Assembly (NCBI RefSeq): GCF_000381025.1
Contig: NZ_KB905820.1
Location: forward strand, 62,001 to 126,000
Source of the DNA: Streptomyces sulphureus DSM 40104
GTDB lineage: Bacteria; Actinomycetota; Actinomycetes; Streptomycetales; Streptomycetaceae
DNA length: 64,000 bases
Direction of reading: 5' to 3'
The translations under genes and the position numbers were made by a program. Below the pieces are notes generated by a model. That model was given only the letters and a program-made list of their open reading frames with translations, did no database searches and was not told where the DNA came from. Below, piece after piece: positions 54,520-62,176 of the stretch. Position 1 is the first letter of the stretch. Each line of letters opens with the position of its first letter.

Positions 54520-54581
54520 GGCGGCCCTGTCCTCTCCCTGACGCGGTGCGGCAAGGAGAAAATAGGCAGTTATAGGAGCCT

Positions 54582-54710
54582 TTACCGGGATGTGGGCCAG
54601 TGCAGGCGGGTGAGTCCGTTCCTGCGGACGACAGTCGCGGAGGAGTATCCGGGACGGCTGTCGGGAGCGGGTGACGAGGTGTCATAATGCACGGGTAGCC
54701 CTTCACGCAT
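54582..54710 (-). CDS. Possible 42-residue ORF
   Basis: Begins MREGLPVHYDTSSP and ends RLHWPTSR. GGGGG abuts the ATG with no spacing, and the start lies in the loop of the hairpin at 54695-54730. It conflicts with the candidate small RNA on the + strand. Kept only as a low-confidence alternative. Confidence 0.2.
   Translation of the reverse strand: MREGLPVHYDTSSPAPDSRPGYSSATVVRRNGLTRLHWPTSR
54683..54688 (+). promoter_or_regulatory. Putative -10 (CATAAT) of the small RNA
   Basis: CATAAT lies seven bases before the first base of the hairpin at 54695, the right distance for a start there. The -35 is weak (TGTCGG at 54659-54664, 18-base spacing). Confidence 0.4.
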
Positions 54711-54907
54711 CCCCCGTCGTGAAGGGCTACACCTTTGCCACCCACCGGGGAGCCCCGGAGGGGTGTGGCGGGACGCACACCTCCGGTCGAGTCCAACTCC
54801 CGTGCCGCTGCGGCCACTTGACGTCCTTTTTGCCCTGCACCTCCGGAATGCGGTGAAGTCGTACACGGGCAGGGGACTCCCCTCGCGGTCCCCTGTCCGT
54901 GTTTTTT
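54695..54907 (+). ncRNA. Candidate structured small RNA
   Basis: About 213 bases bounded by a -10-like box and a textbook intrinsic terminator, with no gene on the + strand between. Structure visible: 5' hairpin GTAGCCCTTCACG / CGTGAAGGGCTAC (54695-54730); middle hairpin CCGGAG..GTGTG / CACACCTCCGG (54755-54786); terminator hairpin with a T6 run. It is divergent from the surface-protein gene and stops 146 bases before the XRE-cassette leader. It does not look like tmRNA, RNase P, SRP or 6S RNA as I know them. It could act in trans, or the hairpins could be a long leader attenuator. Confidence 0.45.
54864..54907 (+). terminator. Intrinsic terminator with T6
   Basis: CACGGGCAGGGGA / TCCCCTGTCCGTG (one G-T pair), 12-base loop, then TTTTTT. 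It reads on the + strand, so some + transcript must end here although no gene precedes it. Confidence 0.88.
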
Positions 54908-54938
54908 CGAGTTAACAGTGACGTAGAGTTCTTATGCA

Positions 54939-54959
54939 AGCCCGGACGAGAACCGGGCT
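54939..54959 (+). promoter_or_regulatory. Hairpin in the XRE-gene upstream region
   Basis: AGCCCGG / CCGGGCT with loop acgagaa, about 150 bases before the XRE start. Possibly a leader element. Confidence 0.35.
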
Positions 54960-55107
54960 CAACTCCACAACGATTCAATCCACTTGCCCACGGGGTGGTC
55001 TGCGCCCCGGAGGACCGACCGAGGAGTCGGTTACAGTACGAGCCCGTTGACGGATGACCGCGCGGCGCCGCACCGCGCAAGCGGCGGACGTGCACGTGGG
55101 GGCCAGG

Positions 55108-55569
55108 ATGGACGACGGCGGCGAGCAGACGCCCGAGCTCAGGACGCTGCAGCAGAAGGTCGCGTACATGGTCGAGAAGACCTTCCCCGGCGAACGGATC
55201 TCCGGTCGGTACTTCTCCGAACTCGTGCGGGAGCGCGGCGGATCGCTCTCCCACAGCTACTTCTCCAACATCCTCGCCGGCAAGGTCACCGACCCCTCCG
55301 AGGAGATCCTCAAGGCGCTCGGCCTCGGCTTCGGCGTCGACTGGCGGTTCTTCAAGGAGGAGTCCGAGGTCGTCGACGAGGTCGTCGCCGGGCTCCAGTT
55401 CCTCGCGAAACGGCGGACCGGAGAGATCAGCGGCTTCGCAGGGCGCGGCGTCGGGGAGAATGGACTACCGCCGGAGCTGCTGCAGTTGGCACTCTCTCTC
55501 CTGGAGGGGTCCGAAGCGGAGAGCCGCCCCGGGACGCCGCGGGAGCGCAGCGGGAAACCGGAGGGGTAA
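55108..55569 (+). CDS. XRE-like regulator, first gene of a four-gene cassette
   Basis: 153 residues. An N-terminal HTH-like region (LRTLQQKVAYMVEKTF, ISGRYFSELVRERGG, SHSYFSNILAGKVTDPSEEIL) matches the regulators found before ImmA/IrrE genes in Streptomyces. LGLGFGVDWRFFKEES follows, then a C-terminal helix (LPPELLQLALSLLE) and a charged tail. The start with GGGGG five bases upstream is used; an ATG at 55054 would add 18 residues. It precedes the ImmA/IrrE gene by 67 bases and probably represses the cassette; ImmA-type proteases often cleave or inactivate such repressors. Confidence 0.8.
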   Translation: MDDGGEQTPELRTLQQKVAYMVEKTFPGERISGRYFSELVRERGGSLSHSYFSNILAGKVTDPSEEILKALGLGFGVDWRFFKEESEVVDEVVAGLQFLAKRRTGEISGFAGRGVGENGLPPELLQLALSLLEGSEAESRPGTPRERSGKPEG

Positions 55570-55636
55570 CGGGAGGCGTCCGCAGCCGCGACGGGGGACC
55601 GAGGCGGACAGGTGGAACGAGGATCACGAGGTATCC

Positions 55637-56263
55637 ATGTCCATACGCGAGCTGCGGAGGGAGTGCGAGGCGGGTCTCGCCGACCTGCCTCTCCCCTCGC
55701 CTTTCGGGATACCCGAGCTGGTCGCCAACATGGAGCGCGCGGCAGGGCGCACCCTCGTCCTCCACGAGCTCCCCGACCGGCTCGCCAGCGTCGACTCCGC
55801 CTGCGGCCTGCGCCTGAAGTCGGGCACGACCAGCTTCGTCCTCTACCGCCGCCGGCCCACCGCGTACCAGACGCAGCACGTCATCCTCCACGAGCTCTGC
55901 CACGAGTGGTTCGACCACGGAACGAGCCTCGACGCCGGGCAACTCCGCAGGCTCCTCCCCGTCTTCGACACCTCGCTGATCTCCCGGATGCTCTCCGCGC
56001 CCGAGGACGCCCCGGCGGAGGAGCCGGAGGAGCCGAGCCCCTTTCCGCCCGACATCGACCGAGCGCTGCGGAGCGGGGGGCCGATCCAGGCCCGCGCCCA
56101 GTACGACACGCACGACGAGCGGATCGCCGAGTTCGGCGCCTCCCTGATCCCGCGCATGGCAAGGGAGTTGACCAGCGACGACATGGTCGGCCGCCTCGCC
56201 AACTCGCTCTCCAGGCCCGTGGCGCACCGGCGCCGCGGCCTCTTCGGACGCCACGGCCCCTGA
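55637..56263 (+). CDS. ImmA/IrrE-type zinc metallopeptidase
   Basis: 208 residues. Start ATG with GAGG six bases upstream. The hallmark HELCHEWFDHG (HExxH) is near residue 85, preceded by YQTQHVILHELC and TTSFVLYRRRPTAYQTQ; the third ligand may be in the following acidic stretch. ImmA/IrrE peptidases cut cognate XRE repressors, as in ICEBs1 ImmA/ImmR and Deinococcus IrrE/DdrO, so this is expected to relieve repression by the upstream gene. C-terminal residues 130-205 are a Glu-rich linker and a helix (ERIAEFGASLIPRMARELTSDDM). Confidence 0.87.
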   Translation: MSIRELRRECEAGLADLPLPSPFGIPELVANMERAAGRTLVLHELPDRLASVDSACGLRLKSGTTSFVLYRRRPTAYQTQHVILHELCHEWFDHGTSLDAGQLRRLLPVFDTSLISRMLSAPEDAPAEEPEEPSPFPPDIDRALRSGGPIQARAQYDTHDERIAEFGASLIPRMARELTSDDMVGRLANSLSRPVAHRRRGLFGRHGP

Positions 56264-56312
56264 CGGCCCGCACCGGCGCCGCCCCTCCCCCACCGACCAG
56301 AGGACACGCGAA

Positions 56313-57563
56313 GTGACCCCCCTCGACCTCGCCGGCTACCTGGTAGCCGGGCTCATGACCGCCGTCGCACTCTGGCGGATGCCGGCAGCTCTCTGGGGCG
56401 ACGAGGAGGACAAACGGCGCCGTGCCCTGTGGGGTTGCTACGCCGGGTTCGCCGCCGCGCTGTGGACGAAGACCGAGGCCGTGCGGACCGCGCTCAACAA
56501 CAGCCAGGTCACCGACCTCGCCGTCCTCATCAAGCACTACACGGCGACCGTCGCCATCCTCGCCATCCTCAGCTACATCGTCGCCATCTACGGCCGGTAC
56601 CCGGACGGCGGACCCGTCCCCCGGCACGTGCGCTTCGCGCGGGTGGTCCAACGCGTCGTCGCCAAGGCCGCGTTGGCGACGCTGGTGCTGCTGACGGTGC
56701 TCTTCTTCACCGTCGTCGACCGGTCCGTACCCTCCGACCGGTTCGTCTCCGACCACGCCGGGCAGTGGGGCGCGACGCTCTACATGTCCGTCTTCTACCT
56801 CTTCCTGGGCGCCGCCTCCGCGGTCTGCGCGTACCAGTGGGCGCTCGCCACCGCAGGCGCCGTCCGCCGGCACCTGCGGATCGGGCTGGGGATGATGACG
56901 TGCGCGATGTTCATCGGCGTCGCCTACACGGTGAGCCGGACGCTCTTCCTCTGGGTGAGCGTCGTCGACAACCCCAGCGCGGCGTTCGCCCGCGAATTCG
57001 ACCGGGCGACCGAGGCTGCACAGGTGGTGCTCTTCGCTCTCTTCGCCCTGGGCGCCTCCCTGCCCGCCTTCAGCAACGGCTGGCGGCGCGCCCGGCTCTG
57101 GCGGGCGCAGGCCCGACTCCACCCGCTGTGGCGCGAGTTGATGACGACCTTCCCCGACCAGCCCTTCGAGCCGCCCCGCTCCAGGATGCGCGACCTCACC
57201 CGCCTCGACACCCCCGCCGACCTGCGCGTCGACCGCTGGACAGCGGACATCGCCGACGCCGTGGAGAAGCTGCGGCACTACGTGCCCGACGACCTCCTCG
57301 ACGCGGCACGGCGGGCTGCCGAGGCCGACACCGAGGGGACCGGTGCCGACCCCGGGCCCCGCACCGACGCGTACTGGATCAAGGCCGCGCTCCTCGCACA
57401 CCGGGACGGCGCCGAGGCGGGACGGGCGGCGGCCGTCGAGCCCAAGAACGCGAGCGACCAGGACGACGAAGTAGCGTGGCTCGTCCGCGTGGCGCGGGAG
57501 TACCGCACGATCCCCCCGGCCCGAACCGAGCAGGTCCTCGAGTCCCTGGAGCAGACAGCGTGA
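56313..57563 (+). CDS. MAB_1171c-like integral membrane protein (DUF6545 type)
   Basis: 416 residues from a GTG with AGAGGAC upstream. Seven transmembrane helices (about 5-235: DLAGYLVAGLMTAVALW, ATVAILAILSYIVAIYG, ALATLVLLTVLFFTVV, LYMSVFYLFLGAASAVCAYQW, MMTCAMFIGVAYTVSRTLFL, VVLFALFALGASLPAF). A cytoplasmic C-terminal domain follows (about 240-416: RARLHPLWRELMTTFPDQPF, DIADAVEKLRHYVPDDLLDAA, DEVAWLVRVAREYRTIPP). This is the MAB_1171c pattern from Streptomyces, where such genes are regularly linked to XRE and PAP2-like genes. Function unknown; it overlaps the next gene by four bases. Confidence 0.82.
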   Translation: MTPLDLAGYLVAGLMTAVALWRMPAALWGDEEDKRRRALWGCYAGFAAALWTKTEAVRTALNNSQVTDLAVLIKHYTATVAILAILSYIVAIYGRYPDGGPVPRHVRFARVVQRVVAKAALATLVLLTVLFFTVVDRSVPSDRFVSDHAGQWGATLYMSVFYLFLGAASAVCAYQWALATAGAVRRHLRIGLGMMTCAMFIGVAYTVSRTLFLWVSVVDNPSAAFAREFDRATEAAQVVLFALFALGASLPAFSNGWRRARLWRAQARLHPLWRELMTTFPDQPFEPPRSRMRDLTRLDTPADLRVDRWTADIADAVEKLRHYVPDDLLDAARRAAEADTEGTGADPGPRTDAYWIKAALLAHRDGAEAGRAAAVEPKNASDQDDEVAWLVRVAREYRTIPPARTEQVLESLEQTA

Positions 57564-58150
57564 GTACCGCAGCCCCTACGACCGCCACCGCCACGGCCCG
57601 TACCGTCACCGACGTACTCCAGCCGCGCAACGTCCTCCTCGCCGGCATGCTCGGGATAGGTCTCGCAGCGGCCGGTGACTGGACGGGCATCCCCTGGGGC
57701 CTGCTCGGCGCCGTCTGCGCCGGGATCATCCCGGCCGGCTACATCGAGTGGGAGCGCAAGCGCGGCACCTGGGGCGACCGGCACGTCGTCGACCGGACGA
57801 AGCGCGCGCCCATCTTCCTCGTCATCCTCGGCTCCATCGGCGTCGGTTCGCTCGTGATGGTCCTCGGCTCCGCGCCGACCGGCATCCTCGTGACGATGCT
57901 GGCGCTCTGGGCGATGACGGTGGTGCTCCTCGCCGTCAACACCGTCTGGAAGATCTCCGTCGACGCGGCCGTCGCCTCTTCGGTGATCGCGCTGCTCGCC
58001 GCTGTGCACTCGCCGTACTGGCTCCTCGGGTACGCGATGACGCTCGCCGTGTGCTGGTCGCGGGTGGCGCTCGGGTACCACACCGTCGCGCAGACGGTGG
58101 CGGGCGCGGGGCTGGGTGCCCTGACGTCGGCCGCGTTCCTCTTCGGGTGA
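57560..58150 (+). CDS. PAP2-like membrane protein with degenerate phosphatase motifs
   Basis: 196 residues, GTG start overlapping the preceding stop (GTGA). Six transmembrane segments (NVLLAGMLGIGLAAAG, LLGAVCAGIIPAGYI, PIFLVILGSIGVGSLVMVLG, ILVTMLALWAMTVVLLAVN). The PAP2 C-terminal motif SRxxLGxHT is kept as SRVALGYHTVAQ. The middle motif, normally PSGH-like (KISVHxA in relatives), reads KISVDAAVASS, so a catalytic His is replaced by Asp. It is likely a lipid-phosphate-binding or inactive relative acting with the MAB_1171c-like partner. Last gene of the cassette, 15 bases from the convergent ATPase gene. Confidence 0.75.
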   Translation: MSTAAPTTATATARTVTDVLQPRNVLLAGMLGIGLAAAGDWTGIPWGLLGAVCAGIIPAGYIEWERKRGTWGDRHVVDRTKRAPIFLVILGSIGVGSLVMVLGSAPTGILVTMLALWAMTVVLLAVNTVWKISVDAAVASSVIALLAAVHSPYWLLGYAMTLAVCWSRVALGYHTVAQTVAGAGLGALTSAAFLFG

Positions 58151-58165
58151 CCTACCGAGGGGCGC

Positions 58166-60091
58166 TCAGCCGGAGTTGCCGCTGCCGCTGTAGGAGCCGC
58201 CGCCGAGCCGGGTGAGGTGGTCGGCCGCCTCGTGGAAGCTGCGGATGAGGGAGGTGTTGGCGCGCGTCGGCTCCTCCACCCCGCCGAGCTCGACGGCGTA
58301 CCGGCGCAGCCGCGTCACCACCCATCCGAGGTGCGCCGACTGCTCGGCGGTCCCGGGAGCCTCCCGGAGCAGGGCCGCCGTGCGCGCCTCCAGGGCTTCC
58401 ACCGCCTCCCTCGCCAGCGTGTGCTCCCGCTCGGAGACGTCCGCCGCCTCGGCCCTCTCCCTGAGGCCCCGGCAGGTGGCCGAGGCGCGCTGGAGGAGGT
58501 AGACCGGTGAACTGCCGCGCCCGCTCTGGGCGTAGAGGACGCTCCGCGACGTGGACAGCTCCTCGGAGCCGTGCCGCGCGTCCTGGCGGGGGCGCGTGAC
58601 GCCGAGCGCGGGGCGGAAGCACGGGTGGACCTCGAACTCGTCGTCGTGGGGCTGGACGCCGAGGTGGTTGGCGGTGGCGTAGACGGCGCGGCGGGGCTCG
58701 CCGCGGCGGGCGCCGAGGAAGCCGACCTCGAAGAGGATGCCGAGGACCCTCTCGGGCGTGAACGTGGACGCGGCGAAGTAGGACGGGTACTCGCGCGGTA
58801 TCCAGCCGGCCGAGCGCTCCAACCTCGCCGCCAACTCCCCTCGCCCGACGACGGGTTCGCGGTTCTGGAAGAGCGCCAGCAGCGGGTCGAGGTAGGGGTG
58901 GACGACGATGTACTCCTGCACCAGGTCCTTCAGCTTCCACCGCGAGAACTCCTCCGAGGCGCGCCGCACGTCCTCGGGCTCGATCCGCGCGAGGTGCCCG
59001 CTGCGGAACGCGACGTCGCGGCAACTGGTGGAGTACTGGATCACGTCGCGCGGGCGCGCAAGGGAGCGCGCGAGGAGGTACTCGGCGGTGGGCTCGCCGT
59101 CGACCGACTCGGGGAAGACACCGCCCCACAGCTCCCGCTCGCTCAACTCCCTGCCCAGCGAGGCCGCGGCGCGGGTACGGACGAGCTCTTTGAGCTCGGT
59201 GGCGCTCCAGTCGATGCGCAGCTCGTCGCCGCGGAACTTGTCGCCCTCGGGGAAGACGAGCGAGTCGTAGATGTCGGAGCGGAGGAAGAGGACGCAGCGC
59301 AGCGCCGGCGCGTACGTGCCCGCGGCCCACTTCGCCGCGAGGAGAAGGCCGATCACCATGGAGTTGCTCTCCTCGTCGGAGGACCAGACCTGCTCGATCT
59401 GGTCGACGAGCAGGAGCAGCGGCGGGTGCGTACCGGCACAGCCGAGCCGCCGGAAGGCTCCGGCCACCTCCTGCTCGACGATCTCCAACTGCCGCTGGGC
59501 GCGGGCGCCTTCGGAGCCGCCCTCCCGCTGGAGCTCGGCGCGGAAGCCGAACGCCTCCAGGGCGAGCGAGGTCCGCAGCGCCTTCGCCCCGTGCACGACG
59601 CGGTCCACCAGGTTCGCCTCGCGCAGCTCCCCGTTGTCCCTGAGGAACCTGCGCAGGCTCCGCACCTTTCCGCGGCTGCCGCGACCGTGGGCCTCCCGCG
59701 CGTGGTCCACGAGGTGCCTCGCCGCGTGGACGGCGAAGACGTACCGCCAGATCAGGGAGCGCGCGGTGTCGCCGTTGAGGCCCTGGAGCGCGAAGCGGCG
59801 CAGCTCGCCTCCGGCGGCGTCGTCCGGCGCGAGGGCGAGCGCCGCGGCGCCGGGCGGCGCGTCGGCGGCGACGGCGCCGCCCGCTGCGAGCTGCATGCAG
59901 ATGGCGCTCTTGCCGGTGCCCTTGCGGCCGACGACGAGCGTCTTCCGCCCGGCGACGACGTCCCGGTACGCCGGGGTGGGGCGGAAGCCGTCGCGCAACA
60001 GGCCCTCGGCCATGTCGCGTTCGGCGTCCTCGCGGCCGAACGAGAGGCGCTCCACCGGCGTGCGAGCGGTCTCCTCTGCGTGCCTCGGCAT
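58166..60091 (-). CDS. P-loop ATPase, Sll1717-like
   Basis: 641 residues. N-terminal FGREDAERDMAEGLL is followed by Walker A VVGRKGTGKSAICMQL (about 53-62) and Walker B PLLLLVDQIEQVW (about 225); a sensor-like VLFLRSDIYDSLVF follows. This fits the Sll1717/KAP-like STAND-related ATPase group. The middle holds a winged-helix-like region (PSYFAASTFTPERVLGILFEVGFLG). The C-terminal ~110 residues are helical and end in a Gly/Ser tail. Such ATPases occur singly or in defence islands, but no effector domain is visible. GGAG lies about 13 bases before the ATG. Convergent with the XRE-ImmA cassette. Confidence 0.78.
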   Translation of the reverse strand: MPRHAEETARTPVERLSFGREDAERDMAEGLLRDGFRPTPAYRDVVAGRKTLVVGRKGTGKSAICMQLAAGGAVAADAPPGAAALALAPDDAAGGELRRFALQGLNGDTARSLIWRYVFAVHAARHLVDHAREAHGRGSRGKVRSLRRFLRDNGELREANLVDRVVHGAKALRTSLALEAFGFRAELQREGGSEGARAQRQLEIVEQEVAGAFRRLGCAGTHPPLLLLVDQIEQVWSSDEESNSMVIGLLLAAKWAAGTYAPALRCVLFLRSDIYDSLVFPEGDKFRGDELRIDWSATELKELVRTRAAASLGRELSERELWGGVFPESVDGEPTAEYLLARSLARPRDVIQYSTSCRDVAFRSGHLARIEPEDVRRASEEFSRWKLKDLVQEYIVVHPYLDPLLALFQNREPVVGRGELAARLERSAGWIPREYPSYFAASTFTPERVLGILFEVGFLGARRGEPRRAVYATANHLGVQPHDDEFEVHPCFRPALGVTRPRQDARHGSEELSTSRSVLYAQSGRGSSPVYLLQRASATCRGLRERAEAADVSEREHTLAREAVEALEARTAALLREAPGTAEQSAHLGWVVTRLRRYAVELGGVEEPTRANTSLIRSFHEAADHLTRLGGGSYSGSGNSG

Positions 60092-60336
60092 CGTCGCGCT
60101 CCGTCTCCCGGTTGTCGGCGGGTCGATTCTCTCTCCGGGGCAGGGGTGGCGCCATGCTGGGGTGCGGCAAGGGTGAACCGGGGGTGTACGGGGGCTCGTT
60201 GGGTTGCGTGTTGGGGTCGGCCCTGTGGAAGGAGCCGGCGAAATGCCTCTCGTCGTCGCGGACTTCGGCGTGCACAGGGGTGGTTGCTGCCTGTGGATAA
60301 CCGTCAGATCCTGTCCACAGCCCGCGTGTTGACCCA
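60092..60336. other. Intergenic DNA with DnaA-box-like sites
   Basis: Between the ATPase start and the terminator of the antirepressor-like gene. Contains TGTGGATAA (60292-60300) and CTGTCCACA (60311-60319). No gene. Confidence 0.45.
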
Positions 60337-60367
60337 GGTGGCGCCGGGCTCACGGCCCGGCGCCACC
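60337..60367. terminator. Terminator after the antirepressor-like gene
   Basis: GGTGGCGCCGGG / CCCGGCGCCACC, perfect 12-bp stem, 7-base loop, 14 bases past the gene's stop on the - strand. Confidence 0.8.
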
Positions 60368-60381
60368 CGACTGCCGGTGCC

Positions 60382-61122
60382 TCAGCGCCCGTCAGCGAGT
60401 CTGCGGCTGAGGCCGCAGATCAACTGCTCGGTGTGCGCGGTGCGCAGCTCGACGGCGGCGACCCGGTGGTCGAGGAGGTCCAGCCGCTGCTCCACCCCGT
60501 CGAGCCGCCGGTCCAGGCGACCGAGCCGACCCGACATACGGGCCAGCACGGGGCCCAGCTCCCGCAGCGTGACGCCGATTTCGTGGACGGCCGCCTCGAC
60601 GCGGTCGAGCCGGGCCTCACACGTCGCCCAACCGCTCTCCGCCGCGGCTGCGCCGTCCCGCCGTGCCGACTCTGCTTCGAGCAGGTACCAGCGGACCCTG
60701 CGGGCCACCTCGCTGTCGCGCAGCAGCATGCCGACGTTGAGGACTGCGCGGCGGGTGAAGACCATGAGTCGCCGCCGGCGCTGTGGATAACCCACCTGTG
60801 GATAACCAGCACCGCCCTCATTTGAGACCGACAAGCTGTCGGTCTCAAATTTTTGCAGGTCAGAAGTGCGCAACACCTCCATCCCACTCTCCTGGAGCTC
60901 CTTCCGGTGCCGCTCCACGAGTTTTTCCACAACCTTCACCTCGACCTCGAAGAACGCGGCGACGTCCCTTGTGGACGCGCGCACGCCATCCGGGGAGAGA
61001 GCCAACGCCTTGACGCGATCGAGGACTTCGACCCTGTGGGCCACTGCGGAGCGCGCACTGCACGACTCCGTCAGAACGGACTCGGTGTACACGAGCCATC
61101 CCTCCTGGGGAGCTGCGGACAT
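60382..61122 (-). CDS. Phage-antirepressor-like DNA-binding protein with coiled coil
   Basis: 246 residues. The N-terminal part (25-75: RVKALALSPDGVRASTRDVAAFFEV, then VEKLVERHRKELQESGMEVL) looks like a DNA-binding domain. MVFTRRAVLNVGMLLRDSEVARRVRWYLLEAE resembles the BRO/antirepressor helix pair that recurs in Streptomyces phage and integrative-element proteins. From about 165 a coiled coil follows (EARLDRVEAAVHEIGVTLRE, RLDRRLDGVEQRLDLLDHRV). It may be a domesticated element gene. Its coding DNA contains a 31-bp perfect palindrome and two TGTGGATAA boxes. ATG start, weak ribosome site. Confidence 0.6.
   Translation of the reverse strand: MSAAPQEGWLVYTESVLTESCSARSAVAHRVEVLDRVKALALSPDGVRASTRDVAAFFEVEVKVVEKLVERHRKELQESGMEVLRTSDLQKFETDSLSVSNEGGAGYPQVGYPQRRRRLMVFTRRAVLNVGMLLRDSEVARRVRWYLLEAESARRDGAAAAESGWATCEARLDRVEAAVHEIGVTLRELGPVLARMSGRLGRLDRRLDGVEQRLDLLDHRVAAVELRTAHTEQLICGLSRRLADGR
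60820..60850. promoter_or_regulatory. Perfect 14-bp-arm palindrome inside the gene
   Basis: ATTTGAGACCGACA-AGC-TGTCGGTCTCAAAT lies within coding sequence for the FETDSLSVSNE stretch and is AT-richer than its surroundings. Too exact to be chance; it could be an operator for autoregulation or a binding site spread among elements. Confidence 0.55.
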
Positions 61123-61357
61123 GACGGTCTCGCCCCGCTTGCCTGGGGGGCTTCGCCAGGTGTCCGTATCCAGGAGCCAGGATCGGAGGTCAGCTCATGT
61201 CGTCCCGTACTCTGCGACCGGCCCTCGGACCGGCAACCGCCACTTCACGCACTCTCGTCGCCACGTACTCCAGTCGCCTCCGCGCACCCTTCCCAACGAG
61301 CACACGGTCGTACGGTCACAGCGGTCCGCGGCGAAGTCGCCGCGGCGGCGCGGGCGT
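61123..61357. other. Intergenic DNA, no gene seen
   Basis: Holds the promoter of the antirepressor-like gene and the 3' end region of the HAD gene. No clear hairpin. Confidence 0.35.
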
Positions 61358-62176
61358 TCAGCCACCGAGAAGCCTCTCCAGCACGAGGGCGATACCGTCC
61401 TCCTCGTTGGAGGCGGTCACCTCGTCGCAGACGGCGAGGAGTTCGGGGTGCGCATTGGCCATCGCGACGCCGTGGCCCGCCCAGGAGAGCAGCGGCACGT
61501 CGTTCGGCATGTCGCCGAAGGCGAGGGTCTCCCCCTTCTGCACGCCGAGCCGCCGGGCGACGAGCGAGAGCCCGCGCGCCTTGCTGAGCCCCGAGGGCAG
61601 CAGCTCCACGACGCCGGCACCCGCCATCGTCACGGAGACCAGGTCCCCCGCGAGCCGGCGTGCGGCAGAGGCGAGTTCGTCGTCCCCGAGCGAGGGGTGC
61701 TGGAGGTAGAGCTTGTTGAGCGGTTCGGCCCACAGCACCTCCGGGTCGGTGCAGGGCACGTGCGGCAGCGGCCCCTCCTGCACCGCGTACCCCGGCGCGA
61801 CGACGACCTCCCCGTCGACGCCGTCCCGCGAGGCGGCGAGGAGCAGCGGCCCCACCTCCGCCTCGATCCTCGCCACCGCGCGCCGTGCGAGGTCGCGGTC
61901 GAGCGTCACCGAGGTGACCATCCGGCGCGCCCCGGCGTCGTAGACCTGCCCGCCCTGGCCGCAGACGGCGAGCCCCTCGTACCCGAGCGCGTCGAAGACC
62001 TGCCGCGTCCAGGGCACGGCACGGCCCGTGACCACGAGGTGCGTGGCACCGCTCTTGCCGGCCTCGGCGAGTGCGTCCCTGGTGCGCGCCGAGACGGTGT
62101 CGTCGCCGCGGAGCAGTGTCCCGTCGAGGTCGGTGGCGATGAGGCTGTAGGGGAACTCGCTGTTGGTTGCGGTCAC
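61358..62176 (-). CDS. HAD-superfamily hydrolase (Cof type)
   Basis: 272 residues. Phosphatase motifs: IATDLDGTLLRGDD (nucleophile Asp and acid Asp), THLVVTGRAVPW (motif II), Lys in GLSKARGLSLVARRLGV and the motif GDMPNDVPLLSWAG. A C2-type cap lies between about 90 and 195. The GTG start overlaps the serS stop (GTGA), so it is translationally coupled; I recall this serS-HAD pair as conserved in Streptomyces. Substrate likely a sugar phosphate or PLP-like phosphate; unproven. Confidence 0.92.
   Translation of the reverse strand: MTATNSEFPYSLIATDLDGTLLRGDDTVSARTRDALAEAGKSGATHLVVTGRAVPWTRQVFDALGYEGLAVCGQGGQVYDAGARRMVTSVTLDRDLARRAVARIEAEVGPLLLAASRDGVDGEVVVAPGYAVQEGPLPHVPCTDPEVLWAEPLNKLYLQHPSLGDDELASAARRLAGDLVSVTMAGAGVVELLPSGLSKARGLSLVARRLGVQKGETLAFGDMPNDVPLLSWAGHGVAMANAHPELLAVCDEVTASNEEDGIALVLERLLGG

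Larger units (their letters stand above)
60292..60931. other. DnaA-box-like cluster 1
   Basis: Five near-consensus boxes: TGTGGATAA at 60292, CTGTCCACA at 60311, TGTGGATAA at 60782 and again at 60797, TTTTCCACA at 60923. Three lie inside the antirepressor-like gene. By memory of the consensus (T/C)(T/C)(A/G)TCCACA these should bind DnaA. Confidence 0.5.
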
